A stretch of DNA of 38,890 bases from positions 1 through 38,890 of IMG/VR virus record IMGVR_UViG_3300031772_000108; one strand, given 5' to 3'. A program made the position numbers and the translations under genes. The notes below the pieces were generated by a model. The model did no database searches, had not been told where the DNA came from, and saw only the letters and a program-made list of their open reading frames with translations. Source of the stretch: a virus. Within the stretch, counting starts at the first letter, position 1, and every line of letters starts with the position of its first letter. Below are positions 1-7,945 of the stretch, one piece after another.

Positions 1-75
1 TGATACAGTCCAGACACTTGCTTCCTCGTTGAAGTGCAGAACTACCTCTGCTGGATTATGAATTTGTTTAGACAT
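1..75 (-). CDS. First 25 codons of 77-aa late protein (duplicate copy at contig edge)
   Basis: The ATG at 73-75 opens a reading frame that runs off the left edge of the window. It is the same gene as 38618-38851, seen a second time because of the terminal overlap. In the circular genome it directly follows the tail-fibre gene, with an AGGAG-type ribosome-binding site in the short gap between them. Confidence 0.9.
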   Translation of the reverse strand, partial: MSKQIHNPAEVVLHFNEEASVWTVS

Positions 76-114
76 ACTCTCTCCTCCTTAATTCCATCTT
101 GGACTTGGATATCT
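1..114. repeat. Left copy of 114-bp terminal direct repeat
   Basis: Bases 1-114 are identical to bases 38777-38890. This is the overlap expected when an assembler reads past the join of a circular or circularly permuted genome, and it puts the unit length at 38776 bp. The repeat contains the first 25 codons of the 77-residue gene and the last codons of the tail-fibre gene, so it is ordinary coding DNA and not a dedicated packaging end. A true short terminal repeat is possible but less likely. Confidence 0.95.
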
Positions 115-2097
115 TAGCTCCCTCATTATGAACTCCCTACCATCAGGGAAGATAGCAGCAAACTGGACTGTCTTTCTGTCTGGCTTCCTCAATTGTAGTT
201 TCAAGTCAGTCATATCTGGGAACTGGAAGATAGGACTATCTGGCTCTGTTGCTTCCTGAGCGAAGATGTCCACTGTGCCATCCTGAAAGACAGCAGCAAG
301 GTCTGTCAAGGTATCGCCACCGACTACAGCATAGATACCAACTAGGTCTGCCCCAAGTGCTCCGGGAGCTGCTATTTCCTTTAGTCTTATGTAACCAGTA
401 TCCATAATCAAGTTCTGGTCTATCCAGAGAGTACCAGCACCAGAAAGAGTCATGGCATCGTTCCAACCACCAGCATTATATAAGGAGATTCCAAATTTAC
501 AACCTTCTGCGGTTGATGTTGGACTTTCTATCATTGTATAGATATTTGAATACTCTTGCTCATTACCAACACTATCCTTACCGTATCCATAGAAACAAGA
601 TATATAATCATTGGTAGCAGGTGAGGCACTAATGTTTTTGAAATAGATAGCTGCCCCATAAATACCATCATTAGTACATTGAATGGTTAAGCCTTGTAAA
701 GCCCCAGTCGTATTTATCTGAGCACTGCCAGCCCCAGCATCAAAGACATAGCCAGTAACTGTCATATTGCCACCGAGAACTAGACCGACCTGAGTAATGT
801 TTGTCCACGCAGCCACAACAGTAGCAGCTTTACCTCTAATCTCCAGCCTATCTACATCACCAGTTCCAGCAGCATCAGGTGTTCCAAAGACTATCTTGCC
901 TGTTCCAGCCTCACCCACAGCATCCAAGAAGATATAACCACCACCACCAGCAACATTAAGTCCACCTTTCAGATACCAATAGGAATTATTTACAGCTCCA
1001 GTTATCATCCCAGTTGCTGTGATGGCAAGACCTGTATGAGTTATACTTGCCCAAGTAGCTACGGCTGTGGCTACTGCACCAGAAATGTTTAACCTTTGAA
1101 TACCTGAGGTTAAAGCAGCATCAGGAGTTGTTATATACATAGTTCCTGGAATAACTGCATAGGATTTCCCTAAAAGCCATATAGCAGCAGAGTTTCCGTC
1201 TGTTCCTCCAGACACCCAGACGTAAGAATTATCAAAATTACTTAGAATACTTTGCCCGCTAAGAGTTATGTTTCCAGTAATATGTGCAGGGATAGTCCAA
1301 GTTCCCGATGCAGTCCACGTTCCCTTAGCAATGGAAGAGTCCAGAGTACAACCATCCAACTCGCAAACATCTGTGGCTGCAGTTGTAAATGTAATAAAGG
1401 TGGTATCATTCGCTTTGAGCAAGAAGGTATCGGCGTTTGTTCCGCCTGAAGCAAGGATGCTGCCAGCAGCAAAGGTCATATCACCGACATTAGTGAAGGA
1501 CTGGTCGCCACCTGTGATAGCACCGCTGAGGGTAATTGCACCCAGAGTCAATGTTCCTGTGCTGGATATGGTTACATTCTGTTGGAAGGCAAAAGCTCCA
1601 GTGGCATAGTCAAGTAGTTTAGTCCCTGCAATATAGAAATCAACTGAACCACCACTGGCAGCCAAGAGTGCCGTATCTCCAGCAGAGGCATCGGCAAAGA
1701 ACACCATTTGAGAATGACCGCCTTTGTTGACATATAAGGCAATATCGCCACTAGCCGTTATGTTTGAAATCATCAGAGAATTATCTGCAATCGCCTGAGT
1801 TACAGGGGTGCCTATTAGAACACCAGTTACAGCGGTATTGGCATTTAAGGAAGTAGAACGATTGAGGAATACTTGGTCACCGTCAGTCCCAAGGTGTAGG
1901 TGAACATCATCTACTACAGTAATAGCACCAGTAAATGTGCCTCCACTAGCCATCATAACATGGAGACCACCAGCAGTTGAGGCATCACCTATTGCTAGTT
2001 TAAGACCATCGGTTTCCCAAACTGGTTCGCCACTAACAGGAGTAACCGCATCTACTTGGGCAGTAGTACCTCGTCTTAATTGTATTGTAGTTGCCAT
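88..2097 (-). CDS. Tail fibre / receptor-binding protein with Mtd-N type head
   Basis: A 669-residue structural protein. Residues 1-50 (start MATTIQLRRGTTAQV, then GEPVWETDGLKLAIGD) match the short N-terminal domain shared by the Bordetella phage major tropism determinant and many phage fibres, which fixes the fibre to the particle. The rest is rich in Gly, Thr, Ala and Ile with repeated short beta motifs, as in trimeric beta-structured fibres. The last 60 residues are more charged (DLKLQLRKPDRKTV, then DGREFIMRELR) and may be a separate tip or chaperone piece. It is the last of the run of tail genes. Its start overlaps the stop of the 130-residue gene by one base. Receptor binding is inferred. 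No diversity-generating reverse transcriptase is present. Confidence 0.75.
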   Translation of the reverse strand: MATTIQLRRGTTAQVDAVTPVSGEPVWETDGLKLAIGDASTAGGLHVMMASGGTFTGAITVVDDVHLHLGTDGDQVFLNRSTSLNANTAVTGVLIGTPVTQAIADNSLMISNITASGDIALYVNKGGHSQMVFFADASAGDTALLAASGGSVDFYIAGTKLLDYATGAFAFQQNVTISSTGTLTLGAITLSGAITGGDQSFTNVGDMTFAAGSILASGGTNADTFLLKANDTTFITFTTAATDVCELDGCTLDSSIAKGTWTASGTWTIPAHITGNITLSGQSILSNFDNSYVWVSGGTDGNSAAIWLLGKSYAVIPGTMYITTPDAALTSGIQRLNISGAVATAVATWASITHTGLAITATGMITGAVNNSYWYLKGGLNVAGGGGYIFLDAVGEAGTGKIVFGTPDAAGTGDVDRLEIRGKAATVVAAWTNITQVGLVLGGNMTVTGYVFDAGAGSAQINTTGALQGLTIQCTNDGIYGAAIYFKNISASPATNDYISCFYGYGKDSVGNEQEYSNIYTMIESPTSTAEGCKFGISLYNAGGWNDAMTLSGAGTLWIDQNLIMDTGYIRLKEIAAPGALGADLVGIYAVVGGDTLTDLAAVFQDGTVDIFAQEATEPDSPIFQFPDMTDLKLQLRKPDRKTVQFAAIFPDGREFIMRELRYPSPRWN

Positions 2098-2489
2098 CAG
2101 AATGTCCCTCCATCAAAAGTGGTATCTAAACTATCCATAGCCTCACTCATAGCCCCGATTATCCCACCATCTATCAATCCGTTGTGATAAAGGATACCCC
2201 ATCTTAATCCACCCGATTGCCCAGAATCGGCTATTAACACCCTACCATTAGTGCCTACAGATAGAATTACTGGGGTATCAGCAGCACTACCAGTGATTAA
2301 ATCGCCCTTGGCATCAATGATTGCTTTGGCTATAGCGACCGCCGTTACTTCAGAATCAAGGACGTGTTGGTCATCTGCCAACAAACCAGATAATCCAGCA
2401 ACACTAATCTCATCGGTACCACCATCTTCATGTCGTGCCGAATGGTCATTGGGGTTTGCGGCTGTTAAATCTTTAGTCCATCCTGCCAT
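2097..2489 (-). CDS. Small tail-fibre-like structural protein
   Basis: A 130-residue protein starting MAGWTKDLT. Residues 14-42 carry the pattern HSARHEDGGTDEISVAGLSG, a motif common in phage fibre and appendage proteins where it forms short repeated beta or collagen-like units. The remainder (DAKGDLITGSAADTP, then VGTNGRVLIAD) is also typical of fibre shafts. It lies between two tail genes in the same direction, 11 bp downstream of the 284-residue gene. It may assemble with the 669-residue fibre. No enzymatic motif is visible. Confidence 0.6.
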   Translation of the reverse strand: MAGWTKDLTAANPNDHSARHEDGGTDEISVAGLSGLLADDQHVLDSEVTAVAIAKAIIDAKGDLITGSAADTPVILSVGTNGRVLIADSGQSGGLRWGILYHNGLIDGGIIGAMSEAMDSLDTTFDGGTF

Positions 2490-2500
2490 AGTAATATCTC

Positions 2501-3355
2501 CTAAACGGCAGTCCCCTCAATATATCGTTCCTTGCCGTCAGCACCCATATAATGTAATCGAGTTTGAACTACCGCAATGTTACCCGACACTGGGTTTATA
2601 GTATTGCTGGGAGCCCCGTAATAAAAGGCAACATTAACGCCATATACAGTTCCCCCGGTATCAGTGCCATAAGCCCGGCAATAATAGGTTGTGCCTGGGA
2701 GTAATCCTGTTAAACTGGAAGTAAAAGTGCCAAGGGTGGATTTCGCCCCTAATGTAGTTTTACTATCAGCAGTCGTTGGATTTATTGTTGTTCCCCAGCA
2801 ATGTCCATGCTGTGTAACCGCACCATCGGAACCGAAAGCATCTATTCTCCCATTGCCTGTCGCGGTAAGGGCAGCCACCGAAGACATATCAAAAGTAGAA
2901 ATAGCCAGAGTAGCGGAACCAGCCTCATAAATATAGAAGTAGGCAATGTCAAGGACAGTTTCATAAGACCAACTACTCGTCCACTTGCAGTATTTCTCAT
3001 TGGCCTTAATATCTGTATTTTGATAGCGAACATTAACCGTGCCAGTTCCGCCATACTGACAATATATTCTTACCTCTTGATTGATAAGGGTAGGGGTAGC
3101 AAAGGTGGCTTCAATCCAGGTCGGAGTTGTTGTCAGAAGTGAAGCGTCTCCCCACACCTTGCTGACAATAACGCTATTATCGGAAACTTTCCTAATCCCT
3201 AAGGTAATATCGCCAGTTGGAGAACCCGTTTTGCTCAATATAAATCCCAAACTGGATACTACACTATTGGATATCGTTCGTCTCTGCCCAGCTTTTGAAT
3301 AACCAGAAGCACCGAGACTATCCGTGCTATTAGCGGTAATTTGCGATTCAATCAC
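2501..3355 (-). CDS. Tail appendage protein with fibronectin-III-like C-terminus
   Basis: A 284-residue protein with a GTG start; GGAG lies about 7 bases upstream and the preceding gene stops 3 bases away. Residues 1-150 look like a jelly-roll or lectin-like beta domain. Residues about 190-245 (LTGLLPGTTYYCRAYGT, then GTVYG) match the signature of fibronectin type III-like modules in phage tails. The last residues (LHYMGADGKERYIEGTAV) resemble a short terminal motif. Such modules usually bind carbohydrate or stabilise appendages. Exact function unknown. Position within the tail gene run supports a structural role. Confidence 0.6.
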   Translation of the reverse strand: MIESQITANSTDSLGASGYSKAGQRRTISNSVVSSLGFILSKTGSPTGDITLGIRKVSDNSVIVSKVWGDASLLTTTPTWIEATFATPTLINQEVRIYCQYGGTGTVNVRYQNTDIKANEKYCKWTSSWSYETVLDIAYFYIYEAGSATLAISTFDMSSVAALTATGNGRIDAFGSDGAVTQHGHCWGTTINPTTADSKTTLGAKSTLGTFTSSLTGLLPGTTYYCRAYGTDTGGTVYGVNVAFYYGAPSNTINPVSGNIAVVQTRLHYMGADGKERYIEGTAV

Positions 3356-3358
3356 ACC

Positions 3359-4957
3359 TTAACTCCAGACCGGTATTATCATTTGCTCGGCCACAGTCAG
3401 TTTCTTAAACGCAACATCAGTACCGGGAACTAAATAATCATAAAGGGACTTATGGTTGTCTACCATAATATCTTGGTTCTCATAAAGAGTTCTTATATCA
3501 TCGAGCATCAGGTTGATTGCGTCTATCAGATATTGGGGAACACCGGCACCCCCGGCGGCATAAGTATCTAAACCTCCAATAGTCTGAGTGTTCACCCTGC
3601 CAAACCTGATGGTCATATTAAAATAGCCGTCACTGTTCTCAGTGGCTATCTTGCAGTTCCTCTGGATATATTGGACATTCCCAGTCCTTGTTGTGCCTTC
3701 ACTGGAGTCAGTTACCTTGATATAGTCAAAGATTTCCTGACCACAGTTCATCGGGACAACCGCCGAACCTCTTTCGGCATTTAGTTCATATCTCTCTATG
3801 ATAGCCGCAGCAATGAGAGTCCCCTGAGCACTAGAGGTTAGTCGCCGATAAGTAGTATGAGTCTTAGGGGCTAGGGCATAACTGGCAGCACTGGTAGCAC
3901 TACCAGAGTATGAACCCTGCTCAGGCATAGAGGCGACTACTTCTTTATTGGGATTGACAAAGCGGTTTCTTATATTCTTTTGGAAGAAGGTATGATAACT
4001 CGATACATACAGGCGATACTCATAATCGTAGGTCGTGCCAGAGGTTGTGGGCAAAAAGACGTGCATTGCCCCATCACTCCCTGCCCGCCTTTTACACTTA
4101 GTATAATTCAATAACTCCTGAATCTTATCATCCCTATTTTCGTTGACTGAAACAGAGAAGTAGTCCGCAGGGATGAATGAATCTATAATACTGTCATCAT
4201 ATCCTAACGGATAAGAGGCACTGACAGGTTCAAAGGTATAAGTAACGGCCGGATAATTTGTGTATGGGGATAATGTCTTGGCAGCAATCGCCGTTATCAA
4301 GGTCTTGAGGGTATTGGTGTCTGTGCTTTCCTGAGTATATGCCGATTCCGCTTTGTCCTCTCTCATCTGGTTGGGTAGACCGACAAGGTAAAGCCGGCAT
4401 TGTAGTAATGTCTCAGATGATATGAACTCCTGTCCCTCAACCTTTAATGGAGCTCGAGGCGAATATTCATCCCCGGTGTTCCCATCCATCTCCCAGGTAA
4501 CACCCCCGTCTGTCTGCGTAACCCCCAATGCCGTGCCCCAGGTTGGCTCTGTAGTGGCATGGGAAGTTCCCGCAATAGTGCACCTATACTGATAACCAGT
4601 AAGGGTCGTAGGGGTTACTACATTGCCCACAGCATAGGCAGTATTCTTAACCCACTTGGAACGAACAACGCCGGTATTGTAACCGTAATAGATAATGCAC
4701 TGATACTGTTCAAAATCAATACTAGGGGTTTGCAAATACAAAGCGCTTATAACGCCATCCGAATTGTCCAGCAAGACCTCGGCTGTGCCATTATCCTCTT
4801 CCTCGGTATGCTGGATTTGCATTACACGGTTTATATCGTAGCCGCGAGTAGTCTGGCCAGACCTGCTGAGGACTATTTTCCAAATAGAGTCATAGGCAGC
4901 ACCGGTAACACCATAACCTTTCTGCGCAGCCAATAAGGTACTTGTTAATGTTTGCAA
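3359..4957 (-). CDS. Tail protein with carbohydrate-binding-like insert
   Basis: A 532-residue protein with a TTG start at 4955-4957; AGGAG lies about 10 bases upstream. Residues about 103-158 contain the familiar phage module that begins WVKNTAYAVGNVVTP and ends TDGGVTWEM, a small beta domain often inserted in tail proteins and thought to bind sugars. The flanking parts (EEEDNGTAEVLLDNSDGVI near the N-terminus and a long mixed alpha/beta C-terminal half) resemble baseplate or hub proteins. It follows the adaptor-like gene by 9 bases. I infer a central tail or hub component; a catalytic role is not supported by any motif I can see. Confidence 0.6.
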   Translation of the reverse strand: MQTLTSTLLAAQKGYGVTGAAYDSIWKIVLSRSGQTTRGYDINRVMQIQHTEEEDNGTAEVLLDNSDGVISALYLQTPSIDFEQYQCIIYYGYNTGVVRSKWVKNTAYAVGNVVTPTTLTGYQYRCTIAGTSHATTEPTWGTALGVTQTDGGVTWEMDGNTGDEYSPRAPLKVEGQEFISSETLLQCRLYLVGLPNQMREDKAESAYTQESTDTNTLKTLITAIAAKTLSPYTNYPAVTYTFEPVSASYPLGYDDSIIDSFIPADYFSVSVNENRDDKIQELLNYTKCKRRAGSDGAMHVFLPTTSGTTYDYEYRLYVSSYHTFFQKNIRNRFVNPNKEVVASMPEQGSYSGSATSAASYALAPKTHTTYRRLTSSAQGTLIAAAIIERYELNAERGSAVVPMNCGQEIFDYIKVTDSSEGTTRTGNVQYIQRNCKIATENSDGYFNMTIRFGRVNTQTIGGLDTYAAGGAGVPQYLIDAINLMLDDIRTLYENQDIMVDNHKSLYDYLVPGTDVAFKKLTVAEQMIIPVWS

Positions 4958-4966
4958 TCAACTCTC

Positions 4967-6076
4967 CTATGGTAGACAAATGCTTGGGGCGACAAATCCC
5001 CGTAATCCCTCTAGCTCTCTTATTGCCTGGTCGTAATGGAGTTTCCCCCATTCGTATGTATATCGGTAACGATTCGGTCCAGGGCCTATGCTGTTGATAT
5101 ATACCCTGGCTTTGCTCATTGCCATTTTACCAGCTACCAAGTCGGCATAGATTCCTTCCAGTTTGGAATCCAGAGTATTACTGATAAACCTAACCGTGTT
5201 ATCATCAACTGTGGCATCCATAAGGGGTGGATAAAAGGTTACGTCACTTTCGCCACCAGTTAAAGTCATTTGGTAATTCGCAATATATATACCCCTAACA
5301 CCATCAATCTGAAACATCTGGCCTTTGTAGATAATCTCACTAGCCGTCATATCGTCAACATGGATTGAAGTTAGACCAGCCGCATATCCAGCAATCAAAT
5401 CTATCTTACCAAGAAATCCAGTCAATCTTGATAACTGGTGCTGTAAGGCGAAGTAGACCCAAACCTCATCGGGAGCATCGGAATCCTTCGTATTCGGAGG
5501 TTCATCACTTATCTTCAGTCGGATGATATGGTTCTCCTGAAGTTCCCATTGACCAGGTGTGAGATAACTCGGTGGGTCTTGCAAAATAGGATACTCTATC
5601 TTATCAATGTAAATCCAGTCAAAAGCCCTGCTGCCCAATGCGCCATCGGGACCCTGATTGGCATTGATGTTTATTTCCTTGCTGTCGGTACATTCCTTAT
5701 TGAACATCCGATAGCTTTCGCCACTTGCCATGATGCTCTTGGATAGGGTTAAAGTAGTCCCACCTGCTACAAAGGCAGTAACCACCGCCCAGGTGCGGTC
5801 TGTCTCATTGTAAATCCACTTGCCCACATCAGTAGAAAGGAATTGGGCATTGGTGGCATCAACAAGACTGTTGGCAAGAGTGGAGGTAGCCGTTCCTGTC
5901 CTACTCTCAAGGTTGAACTCACACCGATAGACATAGGGATGGAATTGGGAAAGTTGCCTCAATCCCTCGGCCATCCCTTTATCCAGTTTGCCGGTGCTGA
6001 ATACAGATGCTCCACTATCTTCCAGTTTGTCCTGGATTAAAACCTGCATTGTTGCGTAGGTTTCAGGATAAGCCAT
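4967..6076 (-). CDS. Head-tail adaptor / tail tubular A-like protein (putative)
   Basis: A 369-residue protein. The start (MAYPETYATMQVLIQDKLEDSG, then FSTGKLDKGMAEGLRQLSQFHP) has the form of gatekeeper and adaptor proteins of podoviruses: a helical segment that spans one DNA-terminus unit and a bundle of amphipathic helices. Residues about 62-130 (LVDATNAQFLSTDVGKW) look like an inserted beta domain also found in other phage structural proteins. The C-terminal third is again helical (KLEGIYADLVAGKMAMSKAR). It sits between the beta-helix protein and the hub-like protein. The assignment rests on pattern only; a neck protein of another type would fit too. Confidence 0.5.
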   Translation of the reverse strand: MAYPETYATMQVLIQDKLEDSGASVFSTGKLDKGMAEGLRQLSQFHPYVYRCEFNLESRTGTATSTLANSLVDATNAQFLSTDVGKWIYNETDRTWAVVTAFVAGGTTLTLSKSIMASGESYRMFNKECTDSKEININANQGPDGALGSRAFDWIYIDKIEYPILQDPPSYLTPGQWELQENHIIRLKISDEPPNTKDSDAPDEVWVYFALQHQLSRLTGFLGKIDLIAGYAAGLTSIHVDDMTASEIIYKGQMFQIDGVRGIYIANYQMTLTGGESDVTFYPPLMDATVDDNTVRFISNTLDSKLEGIYADLVAGKMAMSKARVYINSIGPGPNRYRYTYEWGKLHYDQAIRELEGLRGFVAPSICLP

Positions 6077-6088
6077 ACTTCACCGCCT

Positions 6089-6991
6089 TTATGTTCCGCT
6101 TGGGTTAGTTGCTGTAACGCCTTTGTAATTGAGTCCCCAGGTATTAGAATTATCGTTATTCAGGTCTCGGAATGGATTATTGGCCATATCGGTTATTCCG
6201 ACATTTGCCCTATTGCCATCTACATAGATGCCACTGGAACCATCGGCTAGGGTTATGGCCATACCAACGGTATTACTCACACAACTGAATCGGTTATCAA
6301 GAATAGAAAAGTTACCAGCGTTGGGACCTCCACTGATTCCTAGTGCGGTAATGCGGGTAAAGACATTCCGCCTAATCATCCCTGCCGTCAGGTTGCCGAT
6401 GTAGATGTTGGCAGTGGTAAAACCAGCAATATCATGCCTGCCAAATATGCAATCTTCAATCAGCAAATAGGGTTGGTCATAGTCAACTTTTATTGCGTAG
6501 GCAGGAACATACTGACTATCAAAAAAGACATTCCTGATAGTAACCCCGAAGTAACTATTAGTACCTAAGAACTCAATAATCCCGCCTGTAGTTCCTGTTG
6601 ATTTGCAACCGAGATACAGATTCTCAATGGTGACATAGCCAGCGGCGATGGTTATGGCTGGAACATTTATAGTGGGAGAACCAAAGCCAGAATCACTGAG
6701 CATACCACGACCCAATAACCCTCTAAGGGTAACTCCGGCCACATCCATAGTAATGGTTAAGGTATCGTTTGGGGTTGAAGGCGAGTTACCGAGAACCTGA
6801 ATTACATCCCCCTTGTTTGCCGTGCATTTATCCATCGCAGCGTTAATTGTGAGAAGTAGGGTTTCAGGTGTTAGACCAGAATTGGTATCACTACCGCCAG
6901 TACCGACATAAAATGTCTTACCTGGCGTCCACACTCCACTAAGTACATTTCTTAGATTGCGTGATATTAAGGCATTTCCTCTTTCAATCAT
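6089..6991 (-). CDS. Right-handed beta-helix (pectate-lyase-like) virion protein
   Basis: I choose the ATG at 6989-6991 because GGAGG lies 7 bases upstream; a TTG at 7018 would add nine residues without a good ribosome-binding site. The protein (300 residues from this start) has the leading motif FYVGTGGSDTNSGLT, with TPETLLLTINAAM following, which opens many phage parallel beta-helix proteins. It continues with about ten beta-helix turns (VTIENLYLG, VTIRNVFFD, LLIEDCIFG, GMIRRNVF, FSILDNRFS). Such folds occur in tailspikes and in some capsid or tail decoration proteins. No catalytic residues can be assigned from the sequence, so depolymerase activity is only possible. Confidence 0.7.
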   Translation of the reverse strand: MIERGNALISRNLRNVLSGVWTPGKTFYVGTGGSDTNSGLTPETLLLTINAAMDKCTANKGDVIQVLGNSPSTPNDTLTITMDVAGVTLRGLLGRGMLSDSGFGSPTINVPAITIAAGYVTIENLYLGCKSTGTTGGIIEFLGTNSYFGVTIRNVFFDSQYVPAYAIKVDYDQPYLLIEDCIFGRHDIAGFTTANIYIGNLTAGMIRRNVFTRITALGISGGPNAGNFSILDNRFSCVSNTVGMAITLADGSSGIYVDGNRANVGITDMANNPFRDLNNDNSNTWGLNYKGVTATNPSGT

Positions 6992-7018
6992 ATCTAGACC
7001 TCCACTGTTATTTCCCAA

Positions 7019-7327
7019 TTAGTCATAGTATTGAATTTTTAGAGTAGCATCAGTAGATACTCTAATGAATTGGACGGTCTTCATTACTGACCGCCAGTTT
7101 TCTCTATTCGTCCAACTATCGTAAGTTAAGACATCACCCGCTTCAAGCAATATCCCTTCACTTGATGTGGGGGCAGTTCCATCTTCACGATAGCGCACCT
7201 GGTCAGTCTCAACAGTGATGAGAGCACCCTTAGCAGCTGATGGAAGAGTAGGACTCGCATCAGTGAGAAGAGAGACTGCTGTGCTGGACACGGTTAGTGT
7301 TGCATAGTCTACTGGATTTTTGGGCAT
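7019..7327 (-). CDS. Small virion structural protein (decoration-like)
   Basis: A 102-residue protein with GGAGG upstream of its ATG. The order of motifs (YATLTVSSTAVSLLTD, then ALITVETDQVRYREDGTAPT, then GILLEAGDVLTYDS) is that of a widespread small phage protein predicted to be all beta. It usually lies among structural genes and probably decorates capsid or tail. It is followed immediately by the beta-helix gene. No catalytic motif. Length is normal for the family. Confidence 0.6.
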   Translation of the reverse strand: MPKNPVDYATLTVSSTAVSLLTDASPTLPSAAKGALITVETDQVRYREDGTAPTSSEGILLEAGDVLTYDSWTNRENWRSVMKTVQFIRVSTDATLKIQYYD

Positions 7328-7340
7328 AATACTTTACCTC

Positions 7341-7505
7341 CTATTTACCTTTCTTTTTACCTTCCGCAATCATCCTTATGAGTTCTGATTGCGGAGTTGT
7401 TTTTGCAATCTTGGCTGCTACCTCACTGTACGAATAAGGAATATCTCCTCGTTGCATCGAGAGGGCAATCCCGAACAATTTGAGTTGTGCTGATGTCCAG
7501 GGCAT
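7341..7505 (-). CDS. 54-aa hypothetical protein
   Basis: A short gene: ATG at 7503-7505 overlaps by one base the TAA of the upstream FmdB-like gene (TAATG), a sign of coupled translation. The product starts MPWTSAQLKLFGIALSMQRG and ends with a basic stretch GKKKGK. It is predicted to be mostly helical (SEVAAKIAKTTPQSELIRMIAEG). Similar short proteins of phages carry a conserved WTSAQ...FG start, but no function is known to me. Confidence 0.65.
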   Translation of the reverse strand: MPWTSAQLKLFGIALSMQRGDIPYSYSEVAAKIAKTTPQSELIRMIAEGKKKGK

Positions 7506-7936
7506 TATCTCATTCCCTCCTTAGTTATTTGCTCAAGAGTTTTCTTTCTCTTACCTGCCGGCGCCTTCTTAGTTTCCGTTACCACATTTCTAAGAGCTAC
7601 GGCACCTAATCTCGGTTCGGCTGTTTTGACCCTTTCCTTTTCCTCAGCTATTGCTTCCTCAGCCACATAATCTACCTCTTCCTTCTCCATAAGACCGAAA
7701 CTGGGAATGAGAATAGATAAGCCACCAGTTTCCTTAGAACTGACGAAACGACCCCTAGATTTACTGCCAAGAGGCAGACGTTCCTTCTCATGAACTACTA
7801 CCCGAGCTGGAATAGAGGGAATCAGATTACAGGAACTACCACAGTCAGGGCAAAAGGCATTACCCCTCATAACGATTGGCTGTAACTTCTCAAAGCAGAG
7901 ACCACATCTAAGGCATTGATATGAATAATTTGGCAT
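7505..7936 (-). CDS. FmdB-like zinc-ribbon protein
   Basis: A 143-residue protein. Residues 1-40 (MPNYSYQCLRCGLCFEKLQP, then CPDCG) are a zinc ribbon of the FmdB regulatory type: Cys pairs at 8/11 and 29/32, separated by a beta turn. The rest is charged and ends in a basic lysine-rich tail (KKAPAGKRKKT). FmdB ribbons are usually taken as nucleic-acid or regulatory modules, but here the gene lies among virion genes, so a structural or packaging role is equally possible. It is coupled to the 54-residue gene downstream through TAATG. Confidence 0.65.
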   Translation of the reverse strand: MPNYSYQCLRCGLCFEKLQPIVMRGNAFCPDCGSSCNLIPSIPARVVVHEKERLPLGSKSRGRFVSSKETGGLSILIPSFGLMEKEEVDYVAEEAIAEEKERVKTAEPRLGAVALRNVVTETKKAPAGKRKKTLEQITKEGMR

Positions 7937-7945
7937 ATTTACTCC

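Noticed and set aside
1252-1609. Plus-strand frames opposite the fibre gene (65 and 113 residues)
   Set aside because: They mirror the repetitive fibre gene, have no ribosome-binding site or promoter, and their residue pattern is the shadow of the minus-strand codons.
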